Shown one piece after another: positions 1-11,114 of a stretch of DNA of 20,825 bases. A model generated the notes under the pieces. It saw nothing but the letters and a program-made list of their open reading frames with translations, was not told the DNA's origin and ran no database searches. The first letter of the stretch is position 1, and every line of letters starts with the position of its first letter. The stretch is from Rhizophagus sp. LPA8_4_AMF (lineage: Eukaryota; Glomeromycota; Glomeromycetes; Glomerales; Glomeraceae), in contig JADRCO010001260.1 in the NCBI GenBank assembly GCA_021464525.1, positions 1-20,825 on the forward strand, given 5' to 3'. The position numbers and the translations under genes were made by a program.

Positions 1-55
<55 letters not shown>
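1..55. repeat. Poly-T tract
   Basis: The window opens with an uninterrupted run of 55 T. It continues as T-rich sequence to about position 86. It may be the poly-A tail scar of a minus-strand retroposed element, or simple homopolymer expansion; the sequence to its left is not available to decide. Confidence 0.95.
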
Positions 56-56
<1 letters not shown>

Positions 57-1091
57 TCAATTTTTTTTTGTTTTATTTTTTTTTTTACTTGTTTCTTTGT
101 AAATTGTTTAAATTTTAATAATCGTAGTAAAAAATGTTCGCAGTCTGAATTATCCGTCAGAATAGAGAGGCTGTTTTGGCTGTTTTTGTATCAGTTTTAA
201 ATAAGAATCAATATAGTATTTTTGAATTGGTCGCGTGCTACCTCTAAGGTCACGTGATGAAATACTATTTAGTTACGTTATGATTGCGTTATTTTAAGTA
301 TGGCATTATGTGTAATTATCAGGTACGCTTGAAAATTTACAAGTACGATAACCATTTGCAAATCGCAATGTAATTGTATCCTTATACATATTTAGGTATG
401 ATATAAACCATCTACATAAGATCATACTTGCTAAACTTTAAAATTACTCAATTACTCTCATAAATTTTATAAAAAGTTACAACATCCATCTTATCTCAGA
501 TATAATAATGCTGCTTAAACAGAATTAATTTTTTATCTTGAACTGCCATATTTCATTCTCTTTAATATTTATTAGCGTAATGAAATAAAATTTATTTATC
601 AGACATTTACTAATTGGTGATTTATGTTAACACAACCAGTTACTAAGTTAATAACCATTACGTAAGCCTGATAAAACAGTTACTCGGGACGAAGTGCCGA
701 GTAACAATTAATTATTTTGATTTTTTAAATAAAATATACGTTTTTGTGATATATAATTATACAACTGTATTCATTACATGATTTTTTTAAAAAAATTAGA
801 CGTTATTCAGTTTCTTTCAATTGCAATTTGATGATCTATTTCACTTTATATCATTCATTATTCAATACTTAAGTCTGGTGATTCATCAAATTCATTTAAA
901 TCAATATATTCAGAAGACATATTAAAAATTAAAATATATATTAAGAAAAAAAAAAATTTTTTTATATAAGAAAAATCGCAAGAAAGAAGTTGATAGTAAG
1001 AGAAATCAGCCAAAAATCAGTGATCGTTATTGTGATTAACAGTATGTTTAGTTAATGTCTGAAACGGAATGTCCCACGTGATTATTATGGA
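56..1091. other. Non-coding AT-rich stretch
   Basis: I see no gene in either strand here; open frames are short and of low complexity. The stretch holds one clear structured repeat (679-705, listed separately). A CACGTGAT motif lies near 253 and another near 1076; the same motif recurs at several other places in the window and may mark ends of short repeats. Confidence 0.6.
679..705. repeat. 27-bp palindrome of a dispersed family
   Basis: The arms GTTACTCGG and CCGAGTAAC pair perfectly over 9 bp. One G-G mismatch and two more pairs follow inwards, around a GAA loop. The same design recurs at 20629-20655 and 20768-20794 near the other end of the window. The flank at 656-678, read on the minus strand, also resembles the sequence just after 20794, so the shared unit is longer than the palindrome. 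Confidence 0.8.
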
Positions 1092-1438
1092 AAGCCATCC
1101 TGGTCAAAACTAGACATCATGTTTGGATAATGTCTAGACATCATATCGGATATATGTGAGATGATGTTTGTACATCATCACCATGATGTTTAAGACATCA
1201 ACTGACATGATGTCTAGACATCATGTTGCCAAATATAGTAAATGAAAAAAAATAAATTTACTATATTTGGTAATTATGATCAGCATGATGTCTAGACATC
1301 ATGTTGGTTGATGTCTCAATCATCATGGCGATGATGTACAAACATCATCCTGCATATATCCAACATGATGTCCAGGCATGATGTTTTAAACATCGTCATC
1401 ATGATGTCCAGACATCAACCTTTTGTCAAGGATGGCTT
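1092..1438. mobile_element. 347-bp fold-back (MITE-like) element
   Basis: The ends are inverted repeats: AAGCCATCC at 1092-1100 pairs with GGATGGCTT at 1430-1438, with weaker pairing further in. The centre is a perfect 15-bp stem (1229-1243 with 1256-1270) around a 12-nt A-rich loop. Between the ends, palindromes built on the core TGTCTAGACA repeat along both arms, including perfect ones at 1205-1226 (22 bp) and 1284-1303 (20 bp). The block GATGATGTTTGTACATCATC near 1161-1180 occurs as its exact reverse complement near 1331-1350. There is no coding capacity. I found no convincing target-site duplication. The right arm is about 30 nt longer than the left. A non-autonomous DNA element is the likeliest reading; a hairpin RNA locus is possible. 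Confidence 0.75.
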
Positions 1439-2149
1439 GCGATAGATTATACGCAAGCGTTATCTGTTAAACTACTCGGTTAACCTTAAATAGTAATTTT
1501 ACAAGAAAAATTAATCTTAAACAAAGATTATGTTAAAATTCTAATGATGAATTCAGTAAATTTGAAAATTCAGAGTTCAAATTTATAATTATTTAAATCA
1601 TACTATTTATTCAAAATATACTATATAATATGACACAATTATTCAATGCGAAATTGTGAGCGTGTAACATTGGAGTCTTCAGACGACCGTTGTCTAGTTT
1701 ATTAATCACTATAGTGATAATGTATGATTAGCATATTATATACATCATTTATAATAAGGTGTAGAATTATTTATAAACTTCAAATTTTGATAATAATGTA
1801 AGAAAATTGTCTTATCAAACTATCGAACAAAATATTGAATAATTTTATTATATTATCTTCCATATTGGAATGACTCAATTATGTTTTAAAATTTAATAAA
1901 AAAGAAATATCTTTTTAATTGATAAACTAATTTTGAGGTAAAATAGTGGTATATATCCAAGAAAAAGTAATTCATAAAATTAAAATAGATTTTTCATTTA
2001 GCTATGCTGTAAATTCGAAATAACCTTTATATCAATAGTAAACTTCGCTCAAATTTGAAACTTTACATTTAAAATCAAAAAAATATTATATTATGAGATA
2101 AATAATAATTTATTGATAAAATATAATATGAAAATATTAAATTATTTAA

Positions 2150-2215
2150 ATTACAAACTAAGAATTTTGAAAGAAATCCCTTCTTTTCTACTCTAGTCTT
2201 AGTGTTTAAATAATA
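2150..2215 (-). repeat. Inverted duplication, 3'-flank segment (parent copy)
   Basis: Read on the minus strand, this segment contains AAACACTAAGACTAGAG and, further on, ATTCTTAGTTTGTAATTTAA. Both strings also occur on the plus strand at 7797-7862. It marks the outer end of the inverted duplication of the kinase gene, about 200 bp past the parental stop codon. Confidence 0.85.
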
Positions 2216-2293
2216 TACAACAAGGATAAGAAATATTTTAGATATAATAAAGCTAATTGTTATTTAGTTTGTATAATTTATTTGTATTTAAAC

Positions 2294-2345
2294 TCTGGGC
2301 CGGGTCCAGGTTTCCAGGTTCCGGGTCCCATTTGCAGGCCTCTAC
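2294..2345. mobile_element. GC-rich block, possible solo hAT-like terminus
   Basis: About 50 bp of GC-rich sequence sit in a strongly AT-rich flank, with CCAGG/GGGTCC repeated. On the minus strand it begins TAGAGGCCTGCAAATGGG, which resembles the ends of some hAT-type elements. That resemblance is from memory. No matching second end is present in the window, and the inverted gene copy at 7690-7790 lacks this block, so it may be an insertion after the duplication. Low confidence in the family. Confidence 0.35.
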
Positions 2346-2416
2346 TAATTTAAATATCTAAATTTAAAATAATAAAATAAATTGAGTCATTTAAAGTTAA
2401 ATAAAATTTTAGCATT

Positions 2417-4641
2417 TTATTTTAAAAAAATGTTATTACCATCAGGAAGTTCCAATTCATTTTGTTCTTCTGAGTGAAGATTTGGATTATTATACATTTC
2501 ATCCTCATCTGTAAAATAAAAAAAAAAAAATATTTAAAAAACAACACAATAATTAATGATTATTATTATTATGTTAACTTTACATACTATCAAAATCAAT
2601 ATCATTTTTCTTTACATTTTGTTGTATTGTTTCTCTTTCATAATCATTTTGAATATCTAAAAAAATTTAAATAAAATCATATTAATATTAAACAATTTAA
2701 TTAATATAACCAAATATTATTTATTACTTGCCATTCTTGGAATTTCTTTTAAATATTTTGGATAACTTCTTACTACCAGCTAAATAATTTAATATAAATT
2801 AATATTTATATTGTTGATTATTTCATAAAATAAAATATTATTTAATTTACCTTTAAATATGTTACTTAATTTTGATGTACTATTCTTCTGATTACTCAAT
2901 TTATCAAAATCCTCAACTAAAAAAGTTAATTAGATGAATAAATGTTTTATTTTTATGACATTAAATATAAATTAAATATTAAATAATACTTACTATTATC
3001 TGGAATATTAAAATCAAGTGATTTACTATAAAATGCTATAAAATTTGGTTTATAACATAATTAATTATTTAATAATTTATAAAAAGTACAGTAAATTTAA
3101 AAAATAATTCATACCTTCTAATTCTTCTAATGTTTCAAAAAAAAAAAATAATTACTGATTAAATACAAATTATTGGTTCATTTTTTAAATATTCAAGAAG
3201 TAAATGATATTACCTTCTGTTGCATTTCTTGGTTCAGGAAGTTTTTCAAATTGATAAACTTTACTTGTACTATTTGCATAATTTTCTAGACTATTAACAT
3301 TACTATTTATTTCTAAAGTATTAGGTTGATCATTTGATTTACTCTGATAAAATAGATTAAGTTCATCTATTTTTTTCTCAAGTGTTTCAATATTAGGTCT
3401 TTTCAATGGATCAGCATCCCAACATTGTTTCATTAAATTTTTATATTCTAAAGGAGTTCCTGGTACAACTTTTGGTCTTATACCATTAACAATATTCATT
3501 GCAAGATCATAATCATGTTCACAATTATTAAATGGTGGTTGTCCAGATGAAATTTCCCACATAAGCATTGCAATACTATAAATATCAGATTTAAAAGTTT
3601 GTTCTCTTCCAATAATAACCTCAGGTGCTACATAAGGAAGATTTCCATATATACTTTTTAATGGTTTATCTGCAGGTCCACAAAATCCAAAATCACTAAT
3701 AAAAAATTTTTGACCAATTAAAAATAATATATTTCCAGAATGCAAATCTCTATGAATAGCTTCCTCTCCATGAATTGTCATAAGTGTATCAATTATTTGT
3801 GTGGCGATTTGAATTCTTTCTTTCCATGTAAGTTGATTATGATTTTGCTGTAAATATTTTCTTAAATCTATATCCATTTTATTCATTACAAGCATATAAT
3901 TTCCATTTAATGGATCTAGTGTTAAACCATAACATTTAACAACACCTGCCCATTTATTGCTTATGGTTAAATGTGATTTAGCCTAAAAAGAAAATTCATT
4001 AATAGCTTATATAATATTAGTAATAACCTTTAATATTTTAAATTACAAACCTCTCCAAACCAATCTTGGTTTGCATTTTCAACATTTTCTAATCTTTTAA
4101 GTACTACGTTAATTCTTTTGGTTCTTATTAATTGTTGTTCTTTAGAATTCCATTCATCATATCTTCCATTAATCCAAACTGCTGTATAAATTTCGGAGCA
4201 TCCACCTTTTGTTAGATATTTGATATTTTCCAAATAATTGTATGGAATCCATTCTATTATCATTTCTGGCATTAATGTTTTCATTTGACATTCTTGTATT
4301 AAATTATCAATATTAACATTTCCAGATGTCCAATTTGAAAAATTTGCTTTTAAATAATTTCGAATACAATATTCACAATATAATGTAGCTAAACATTCTT
4401 GTTTACAATTATCACAAGTTCTTTCTGTTCCTTCATTAAGAACAATTTTCCAACCATCATAAACTTTAGTCATTGTTATTATTGCTTCAGATTTTTCATT
4501 TTCTGTAAGTGAATCATCAGCAAGGAGTGTTTTTTGCACAAATTCAAATTGTTTGTGTATATTATCATAAATATTATAATCTATTAATGCAAATGCTCTA
4601 TTAATTGCAAAATTAATTGATTGATTTTCACTATAAGACAT
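2417..4641 (-). CDS. Protein kinase, TKL-like, 8 exons (562 aa)
   Basis: Predicted Ser/Thr or TKL-type kinase, probably a cytoplasmic signalling protein; substrate unknown. Exons (plus coordinates): 4051-4641, 3214-3982, 3115-3126, 2994-3035, 2851-2916, 2732-2779, 2588-2656, 2417-2508; the total of 1689 nt is in frame. Residues 1-70 are helical. A Cys cluster (C76, C79, C83, C89, C92) looks zinc-binding. The kinase domain spans about 140-411: Gly-rich loop near GGCSE (146-150), likely ATP lysine K182, HRDLHSGN (274-281, D276 catalytic), DFG (294-296), APE (316-318), and a late conserved Arg (R396). A disordered N/S/K/E-rich tail follows. The ATG at 4639-4641 begins MSYSE and is also kept in the decayed copy at 7048. 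Exon 2 read through its donor stops after 8 residues, giving a shorter alternative C-terminus. The intron after exon 6 is best read as GC-AG. Exon joins beyond exon 2 are predictions. Confidence 0.85.
3115..3126 (-). other. Predicted 12-nt micro-exon of the kinase gene
   Basis: The minus strand shows an acceptor TTGAAACATTAG, then AAGAATTAGAAG, then the donor GTATGAAT. Phase 1 is kept on both sides and the exon adds EELE to the tail. Skipping it leaves the frame intact. It could instead be a chance pair of splice sites within one longer intron; transcript data would decide. Confidence 0.55.
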
Positions 4642-7047
4642 AATGAAATATATTGTAAAAGCTTCAAAAAAAGGATATTTTATTAATTTTGAAACAAAAG
4701 TATGTCGTTCCTGTTGCCTGATCTGCAGAATGCAAAATTATAATGAAAACAATATCATTTGATATTTTTAAAAAAAATGAATTTTTGTTTTTGGAATTAT
4801 TGTAAACAACGAAAAAGCAAAGTTCATGACATGTGCAAATTATATTAGATAATCGGAGCTATCAACTAAAATCAATAAAAAGCCATATGCAGTGCTACAT
4901 TTATGGTACTACAACATCTAATGATACATTTGACATGAAAATCATTTACATCCATGGCTATCCGTGAAATAACAGTTACATATTTAGTAAGTCTAATTAT
5001 CCGTTTTTGGTAGTTATAATAACGAAATGTATTTATTATAATGGACAAAGAAATTTATTTCACTTTGATCAATGAAGATCTCACAATTTTGTTACTAACA
5101 AAAAAAAAAAAAGATCCCACAATTTTGCAATACCTTACATTAAATTATAATCTCAAAATTTAACAATCTTAACTTTCTATTTCTCGAAGTATACTGAAAA
5201 TATTTAAATTATGAAATAATGAAATATAAATTTTATTAACCTTAATAATATCGAACTTGAAGAAAAGCAATCGTCATTTATATATTGTAAGGAATAAAAA
5301 ATAGGATCAAAAGTATTTTTTCAAAAAAAAAATTGTTATAGTGAGTATTGTTAAATAAATGTGCGCATAGGATATTCAAGAAAAATTATTGAGACATTAG
5401 TTAATAGAAAGATAATTTACTTAGTTTAACTTTTTTAAATCAATATTGATAGAATGACATTATTATCACTGAATTTTACAATCTTTGGTGTGTGCAGAAA
5501 TTATTTTATCCAAATTGATTAGACTCGTTAATTTAACAAACATCAAAATTTACGTATTGTTAAGTTAATAATTACTATTGATATTTTTGATTATCATCTA
5601 TAAGAACTAATTAGATGTCATTTTTTAAGTCAAGAACAAAAATTCCAAATTCAAATAATTTTCAAAGATAAATACTGAAGATTCGATTTGAAGTGTCATA
5701 CTTTGATACGGTAAATAATTTATTTTCAATTAATATATAGAATTCTGCCAATGTATTATATTCCTTAACTTATTGTAATAGGAATAAATTTCAAGGGACG
5801 TGAATTTAAATTCAAATTAAAAAGTTTGAAGTTTATAAAATCTGCCATAATCCTTTATTTAATTTATAAAAAAGAAGGACCTAGTTAGGCTTACTTTAAT
5901 AAAATGAATATACAGTATGTTAGTTTATAATCTCATATTTTTCCTCATAATATGAAATTCTTTTTGAGGATTTAATTTTGCATTGCAGTTTATTTTTTTT
6001 TTTTAATAAAGTTAAATAAAAGCTTATTACATTACAAGTTACCTTTTACGTTTTTAATTTTAAAATAATAAATGCTCAAAACCTGCTTAAAGCTCGAAAC
6101 AAACTCAGTTTTTAATATCGTGTAAGTTGTTCAAATTCGCAGTATTACTAAAAAAAAAAGTTTTTTACGCAGAGATATTTACAACTTACAGTAGTTAAAC
6201 CGAGTTTTCGCGTTCCCTTTATGACATATTTCCACATGGTAAAATTTTAAATAATGACCAATCATATACCCTTAAAATTAGCCATAAGAATATGGATATT
6301 GTAATACAATTACTTTAATTTAATTTTAGATCGGCCATGAATTTTTTTTTTACATAATGAATAACAAAAATTTAATTCCAATGAAATAATAATGCTTAAA
6401 ATGAAATATCTTTAATTTTCTTAAAATTTCCCAATTATTTTTATTTATTTATCTTTTTTTTTACATTTATTAGTTATTTGAATTAATAAATATCAAATAA
6501 TTGGTATATAATGTCAAAATTTAACTTTAAATCACAAAAGTATCTCTAAATTAACTAAGAATATACTGATAGTTTTTAACAAGAATCCTATTTTATGATT
6601 TATGATTTGAAAAATTTTTTATTATTTTCTTTTAAGAAACATGTTGAGAATATATTGCCTTATGGAAGATATCATTTAAGAAATATTGTGAATTGGTTTT
6701 TTTTTTTATACATTCATCCATGAATTATATAATAAAGATGCTTTTTTTTAGAATTCTTAATTATGGATAAAATTAATGAATGAATTTTTTTTTTTTGGAA
6801 TAAAAAAAGAATAATCTTTTTTTTTGCGTGCGGTTGCCTTTTATGTAACATTATTTGGGCTACACTGTTACACATGATTAATTTGACTTGTTGATCATCC
6901 TGACCGAATTAGAATGATCGGTAACCAGGATATATTAAAAACGCCGGTTCAACTTTTATTTCTTTTTTATTTCTTTTTATTTTGCTTCGTTTTAAATCTA
7001 TAAATTTTACTTTAAAAAAAAATTAAGGCTTAATAATATATTTCATT
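4642..7047. other. Non-coding spacer between the two inverted kinase copies
   Basis: No convincing gene in either strand; open frames are short and AT-driven. The first 20-30 bp (up to about 4665) and the last part (from about 7020) are homologous upstream sequences of the kinase gene and its inverted copy; weaker similarity may reach about 100 bp further on each side. The rest holds poly-A/T runs. The 5' control regions of both copies should lie here, facing each other. Confidence 0.65.
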
Positions 7048-7684
7048 ATGTCTTATAGTGAAAAATTAATCAGTTAATGCTGCAATTAAATAAAAATCAT
7101 AATATCCCTAATAATAGAAAGTATTACTAGATTTATATTTTTATGCTTTTGAGATTTTTAATATAAACATTATAATTAACTATTTTATCTTTTAGTTGAC
7201 GATATTGGTAAATCGAATAATAAAAAAAATAATACATCAAAAATAAGTAATAGTATATCTAAAGGTAATTTATTAATTCTCGTATTTTCATAAATAAATA
7301 ATTACTTTATTATATTAAATCATTTAGTTAATATTAAAATTTTATTCAAAATAATTTAAAAGAATTTTAAAAATGACAATTAAAATGATTAAATATATAT
7401 ATATTAATTTTAATTATTTATAGTGTTAACGTGATTTTATTAAAATTTTTAGATGTTCAAAACGAAGATATAAAAGAGTAACAACACGACAACAAATAAA
7501 TAAACATTATGGTAATGTTGATTGTATGTAAATTAATTGATAATAATAGTATTGTTGACAATTATTGTATTTAATTCTAATGTATTTTTCATTTATAGAT
7601 GAAGTTGAGGTATAATAATCCAAATCTTCATTCGAAAGAACAAGATGTATTGGACTTCCCGATAATAAGGACTTTTTTTTGTTA
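7048..7684 (+). pseudogene. Decayed inverted kinase copy lacking the catalytic domain
   Basis: An inverted partial copy of the kinase gene at 2417-4641. It opens with ATGTCTTATAGTGAAAA, as the parent does, then meets a stop after 9 codons. After about 40 bp the sequence jumps to the end of parental exon 4 (AATAATAGAAAGTATTA, donor GT mutated to GA). Copies of exons 5-8 follow at 7196-7264, 7328-7375, 7453-7511 and 7599-7684, with introns in the same places. The Cys cluster, kinase domain and micro-exon (about 1.5 kb) are missing, apparently by one internal deletion. The exon 7 copy has an in-frame TAA, and the exon 8 copy has lost bases near its start. The exon 6 copy is 48 nt, as in the parent, but its donor reads AC. 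No functional kinase can be made; transcription is possible. Confidence 0.85.
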
Positions 7685-7789
7685 AATGTTGAATTTTTAA
7701 ATTACTAAATTATTTTTGTACCCTTTTTTCTAGATATTTAAATATAGATGATGAGATGAATATTATAAATATTATATATTGTTTATATT

Positions 7790-7862
7790 ATTATTTAAAC
7801 ACTAAGACTAGAGCACGTAATATGAGACATCTTTCAAATTCTTAGTTTGTAATTTAAAAATA
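7790..7862 (+). repeat. Inverted duplication, 3'-flank segment (decayed copy)
   Basis: This is the counterpart of 2150-2215 in reverse complement. It shares AAACACTAAGACTAGAG and ATTCTTAGTTTGTAATTTAA, with a diverged stretch between. It shows that the duplication included sequence beyond the stop codon, so the copy arose from DNA with its introns and was not retroposed. Confidence 0.85.
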
Positions 7863-9517
7863 AATTTTTATATTACTATTCCATATAACATACTGTCTGT
7901 ATATTTAACGAATATAATTTGATGAAACCATTAGTATCCGTTTTATATAAATTAATTAAATTGTTCATTTTTGAAATAAAGTAGTCCAAAGCCATTGAAG
8001 TCTAATGTTGTCGAAGTCTCAAGGTAACTTAAAACTTGGATCAAGATTTGGATTTTCATCAACAAGTACTTTTCGGGTGAATCTTCTGTCACAATTTTTT
8101 TGCGCATTGATTACTAAATACAGATTTATCCTAATTAATCATATTTTAAATTATAAAAATATGTTTAAGTATAAATTATTAATAATTTTCAGAATTTATT
8201 TTCATATAAATCAATTTAATAAAGAATACCTAATATATTTTTTGATATAAATTAAATTATAAAATGATTAATTATTAGCTGATTATATTAACACTCATAA
8301 GAAACCTGTTGTTTTTGGCAACTTTCAAAATATGAAAGTAACTATTTTTATTGTACATATCATACTATAACATAATATAAATATATTATCGTCTGGTAAG
8401 ATAAACATTTCACAATTCTTGTTCACTCTATTACTGAAGAAGAAAGTATCCACTTTCACTTTTAAATGATGAATGATAATACATATTTTTGTATAATATA
8501 TACAGTTCGGGTGTCGACTTGTATCAGCTGATAACTGAAGCGTGTCATCTGCTTTCTATATATCACAATGAATTATGCATATTATTATGAAAATTTGTAA
8601 AATTTACTTGAAATAACTTATAATTTCTAAATAATTTTGAATCAAGTATTTTCATGAATTTGAATCTAATCAATCTAATATTTTGGATTATATATCATAT
8701 TTCTTAATGTGATAAATAAATACAAAAATTTATTAAGACTGGAGAATTTAATGTTTGATTATACCTTAATTTTATGTGATAAGTAACGCGCATCCAACAA
8801 CTTGAGGCTATCCATTTTTTCACTTATATATTCAAAAACGTTTAAAAAGAAATATGTTAAATCTAAATTCATTTGTTCCATAGTTCACATGAGATAAAAG
8901 CCAAAATTTAGAAAATATGTTTAATAAATGGAAAAAATATCTACTAAAAATTTTTTTTCCATTTTTTTCAATTGATTAGTTATTCAGAAATATAAATATA
9001 TTACTATCATCAAATTTAAAAATATTCAGAAATTTATAAACAGTCTGAATCTCATGTAATGCTTGATTCGATTAAACACTAGAAATAAGAAAGTTTAATT
9101 GCTTAACATTTGAGAGTAAGGCAAAAAGTAACGTGAGGACTTTGTAAAAATACCAATTTTAGAAACTTGTTTGTTTCCACATTTAAATTTAATAAAATTT
9201 TTAACCTTAATCATACATTTTGAAACATGCAATTTATGCTTGAAAAGTTTATATTTTGGAAAAAAAGATTTCCTTTAGCAATTAGTTATTGTTCAATTAT
9301 TTGTTTTATTTATTTTCATTTATTTGTTGTTATTGCAGAGTTACAAAAAAAGCAATATCATAAATAGAGTTTATCGAGAAAGCAGGTCACGTGTAATGAT
9401 ATGTGCAACATGAAAAGATATATTAATGCTCGATACTTTTCCAGAAATAAAATTTTATCTCACTCCGGAACGTAACACTATTTTTTATCTGGGCCAAATA
9501 TTACTATAAAAAACGCT
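7863..9517. other. Non-coding AT-rich stretch
   Basis: I see no gene here; the longest frame (8005-8250, plus) turns into low-complexity I/L/N/Y residues and has no recognisable domain. A 12-bp palindrome TATCAGCTGATA lies at 8522-8533. Composition becomes less AT-rich only near 9400-9500, at the border of the next gene remnant. Confidence 0.6.
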
Positions 9518-10938
9518 ATGTCTGTCTCTGAAACTAATACACCTTATACTCCAGCTTCCACCTCTACCTCCGTTGCTGGAAATTAGACGGTCGCGCTGAC
9601 AGAAACATTAAAAAATATGAATGGTTAAGATAGAATTTTTGCAGGGACAGGAGAACTTAGGACTTACTGAGCCAGCTATCAAAATCCTAGAAAATGAAAA
9701 GGTTAATGGCCTGGACTTCTTTGACTTGACCGAAGAAAAGCTTGAACGTCATAGAATGAAAATGGGACCAGCGACAAGACTCGTAAAGTTCAGCAAGGAC
9801 TGTAAGGAGAAAAAAATAAAAGAGTTCTCATCATAAAAGTCTTAAATAGTTCTGAGTGAGGTCCTACGCAAGTATGGTATCGATAGCAGCGATATAAAAA
9901 AGTTCTCGCCCTTTGAGCCAGAGCCTGTGAAAATTGATGACGAAGACAAGGAGTTGAAGCAATATATAACAAAGATAAAGCGCAGATGGGAATTATGGGT
10001 TCGGCAACAGGAAGTAATGAAGCTGTGCGTTGCGAGTATATTTCTCCCATATTATACGCATCCTAATAACAACTGAATACTTAAACATCGTAAATAGTCA
10101 TAGGTAAAATATTTTCATTATTTTTGTGGACTTTGATATAATGCATTACTGATCTATTTCTTTTAAACGTTTATGCAGGTTATCAATGGAAAATAAAGGG
10201 CTTTTTATAACTTCTGGAAATGGGGATAGAGATGATCGGGATGGAGATGATCTTAATGTGGGTGATTGTGATAAGTATGGCATTTCGGAACTTTTAAAAA
10301 TTGCATCGTCTTCATTTCCCTTACATCATATTCTAATTTCTTTTTTTTTTTACTTTCTCCATACTGTAGTCCCTGTCATCTATATATTTCCAAAAGAATC
10401 ACTAAGAAATGAATTACCTGGGACCTCCCAGTTCGGTATGCTAATCAAAAAGTCATAGATGTTGTCAATGAGAAGTTGATAGCTATAACCGAGTGAAAAC
10501 AAAAGGATTTGGTGGCAGAGAATAATGCAGCTCGAAAGCTCTCCACCATACAAACACGAGAAAAAGGAAAGCATCCTGGCATTCGATGATGAGTTTGACT
10601 ACCTCTATGGGATCATGACTATGGGTATGATTTTTTTTTCTTAGTATTTGCTTTTTACACTTCTTTTCGAATTTATGAGAAAAAGGGCGTTACTAACTCA
10701 TGTCATTCTTTGTTTAGCCTCTGACTGGTACTTCCTCATGTACACACCGGAAAGGATTTATTGTTCAAAAGACAACTATCACATAGCGCTTACCGAGAAA
10801 ATAATGAAGATGATGCGGAGCTTCGTGAGGTGTTAAAAGGTTATGTAGGTGATCATTGGCTTGTTGAAGGATAAGGTCGAAGTTGATGACTATCCATATT
10901 GTGAGAGAGCAAGGATGAAAAAATTTATTAAGGAATGA
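9518..10938 (+). pseudogene. SAM-domain protein pseudogene (multicopy AM-fungal family)
   Basis: Begins ATG at 9518 with a Ser/Thr-rich leader (MSVSETNTPYTPAST). A TAG at 9584 and a frameshift near 9622 follow. The SAM domain lies at about 9630-9800 (EFLQGQENLGLTEPAIKIL ... GPATRLVKF), a five-helix protein-interaction module. TAA codons at 9834 and 9843 interrupt the frame, which then continues as EVLRKYGIDS and a D/E/K-rich stretch, shifts again near 9988, and is lost after 10060. The C-terminal part returns from about 10450, with another TGA and shifts. It has a good intron at 10625-10717 (branch site TACTAAC at 10691-10697), then SDWYFLMYTPERIYCSK, and ends near the TGA at 10936-10938. The middle (10070-10450) is not recognisable. 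The family call rests on memory of repeated similar proteins in Rhizophagus; the partner or substrate is unknown. It is clearly non-functional as it stands. Confidence 0.7.
10625..10717 (+). other. Relic intron in the SAM-family pseudogene
   Basis: GTATGA donor, TACTAAC branch site at 10691-10697 and TTTGTTTAG acceptor. Removing it joins MTM to SDWYFLMYTPE in frame, which supports the C-terminal reading of the pseudogene. Confidence 0.7.
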
Positions 10939-11114
10939 TTTTTCTTGTATATTGGCATAGACGTCATGTATTATGGGCTATGTCCCAAGCTTTGTATTTA
11001 TTTTTGCATGTACTGTATCACAAGCTACGTTCCTGACCCTTGTATTAATAAAGTTTGATTACTTTTGCTACGTAACATTGAATATTTTTTTGCCATACAT
11101 GAGACATTATAACC

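Larger units (their letters stand above)
1439..2416. other. Non-coding stretch, 3' flank of the kinase gene
   Basis: No gene is visible. The part from about 2150 to 2215 is homologous in inverted orientation to about 7790-7862, so it belongs to the duplicated 3' flank of the minus-strand kinase gene. A short GC-rich block at 2294-2345 stands out and is listed separately. Confidence 0.6.

Noticed and set aside
1092..1438. CRISPR-like array
   Set aside because: The repeats are palindromic and arranged as two inverted arms with variable spacing and no unique spacers; the context is eukaryotic.
2474..2674. Plus-strand open frame of 66 codons
   Set aside because: It is the opposite strand of the kinase tail exons and introns, rich in I/N/Y/F from AT bias, with no domain.
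4642..7047. Bidirectional promoter or replication origin between the inverted copies
   Set aside because: The AT-rich spacer offers no recognisable element; only position suggests it.
8005..8250. Plus-strand open frame of 81 codons in the spacer
   Set aside because: The first third looks mixed in composition, but the rest is low-complexity I/L/N/Y and nothing is recognisable; no splice or homologous support.
9790..10050. Minus-strand open frame of 86 codons
   Set aside because: It is antisense to the SAM-family remnant, whose plus-strand reading has clear family-like segments.
10380..10574. Minus-strand open frame over the middle of the SAM-family remnant
   Set aside because: Shadow of the plus-strand coding relic.
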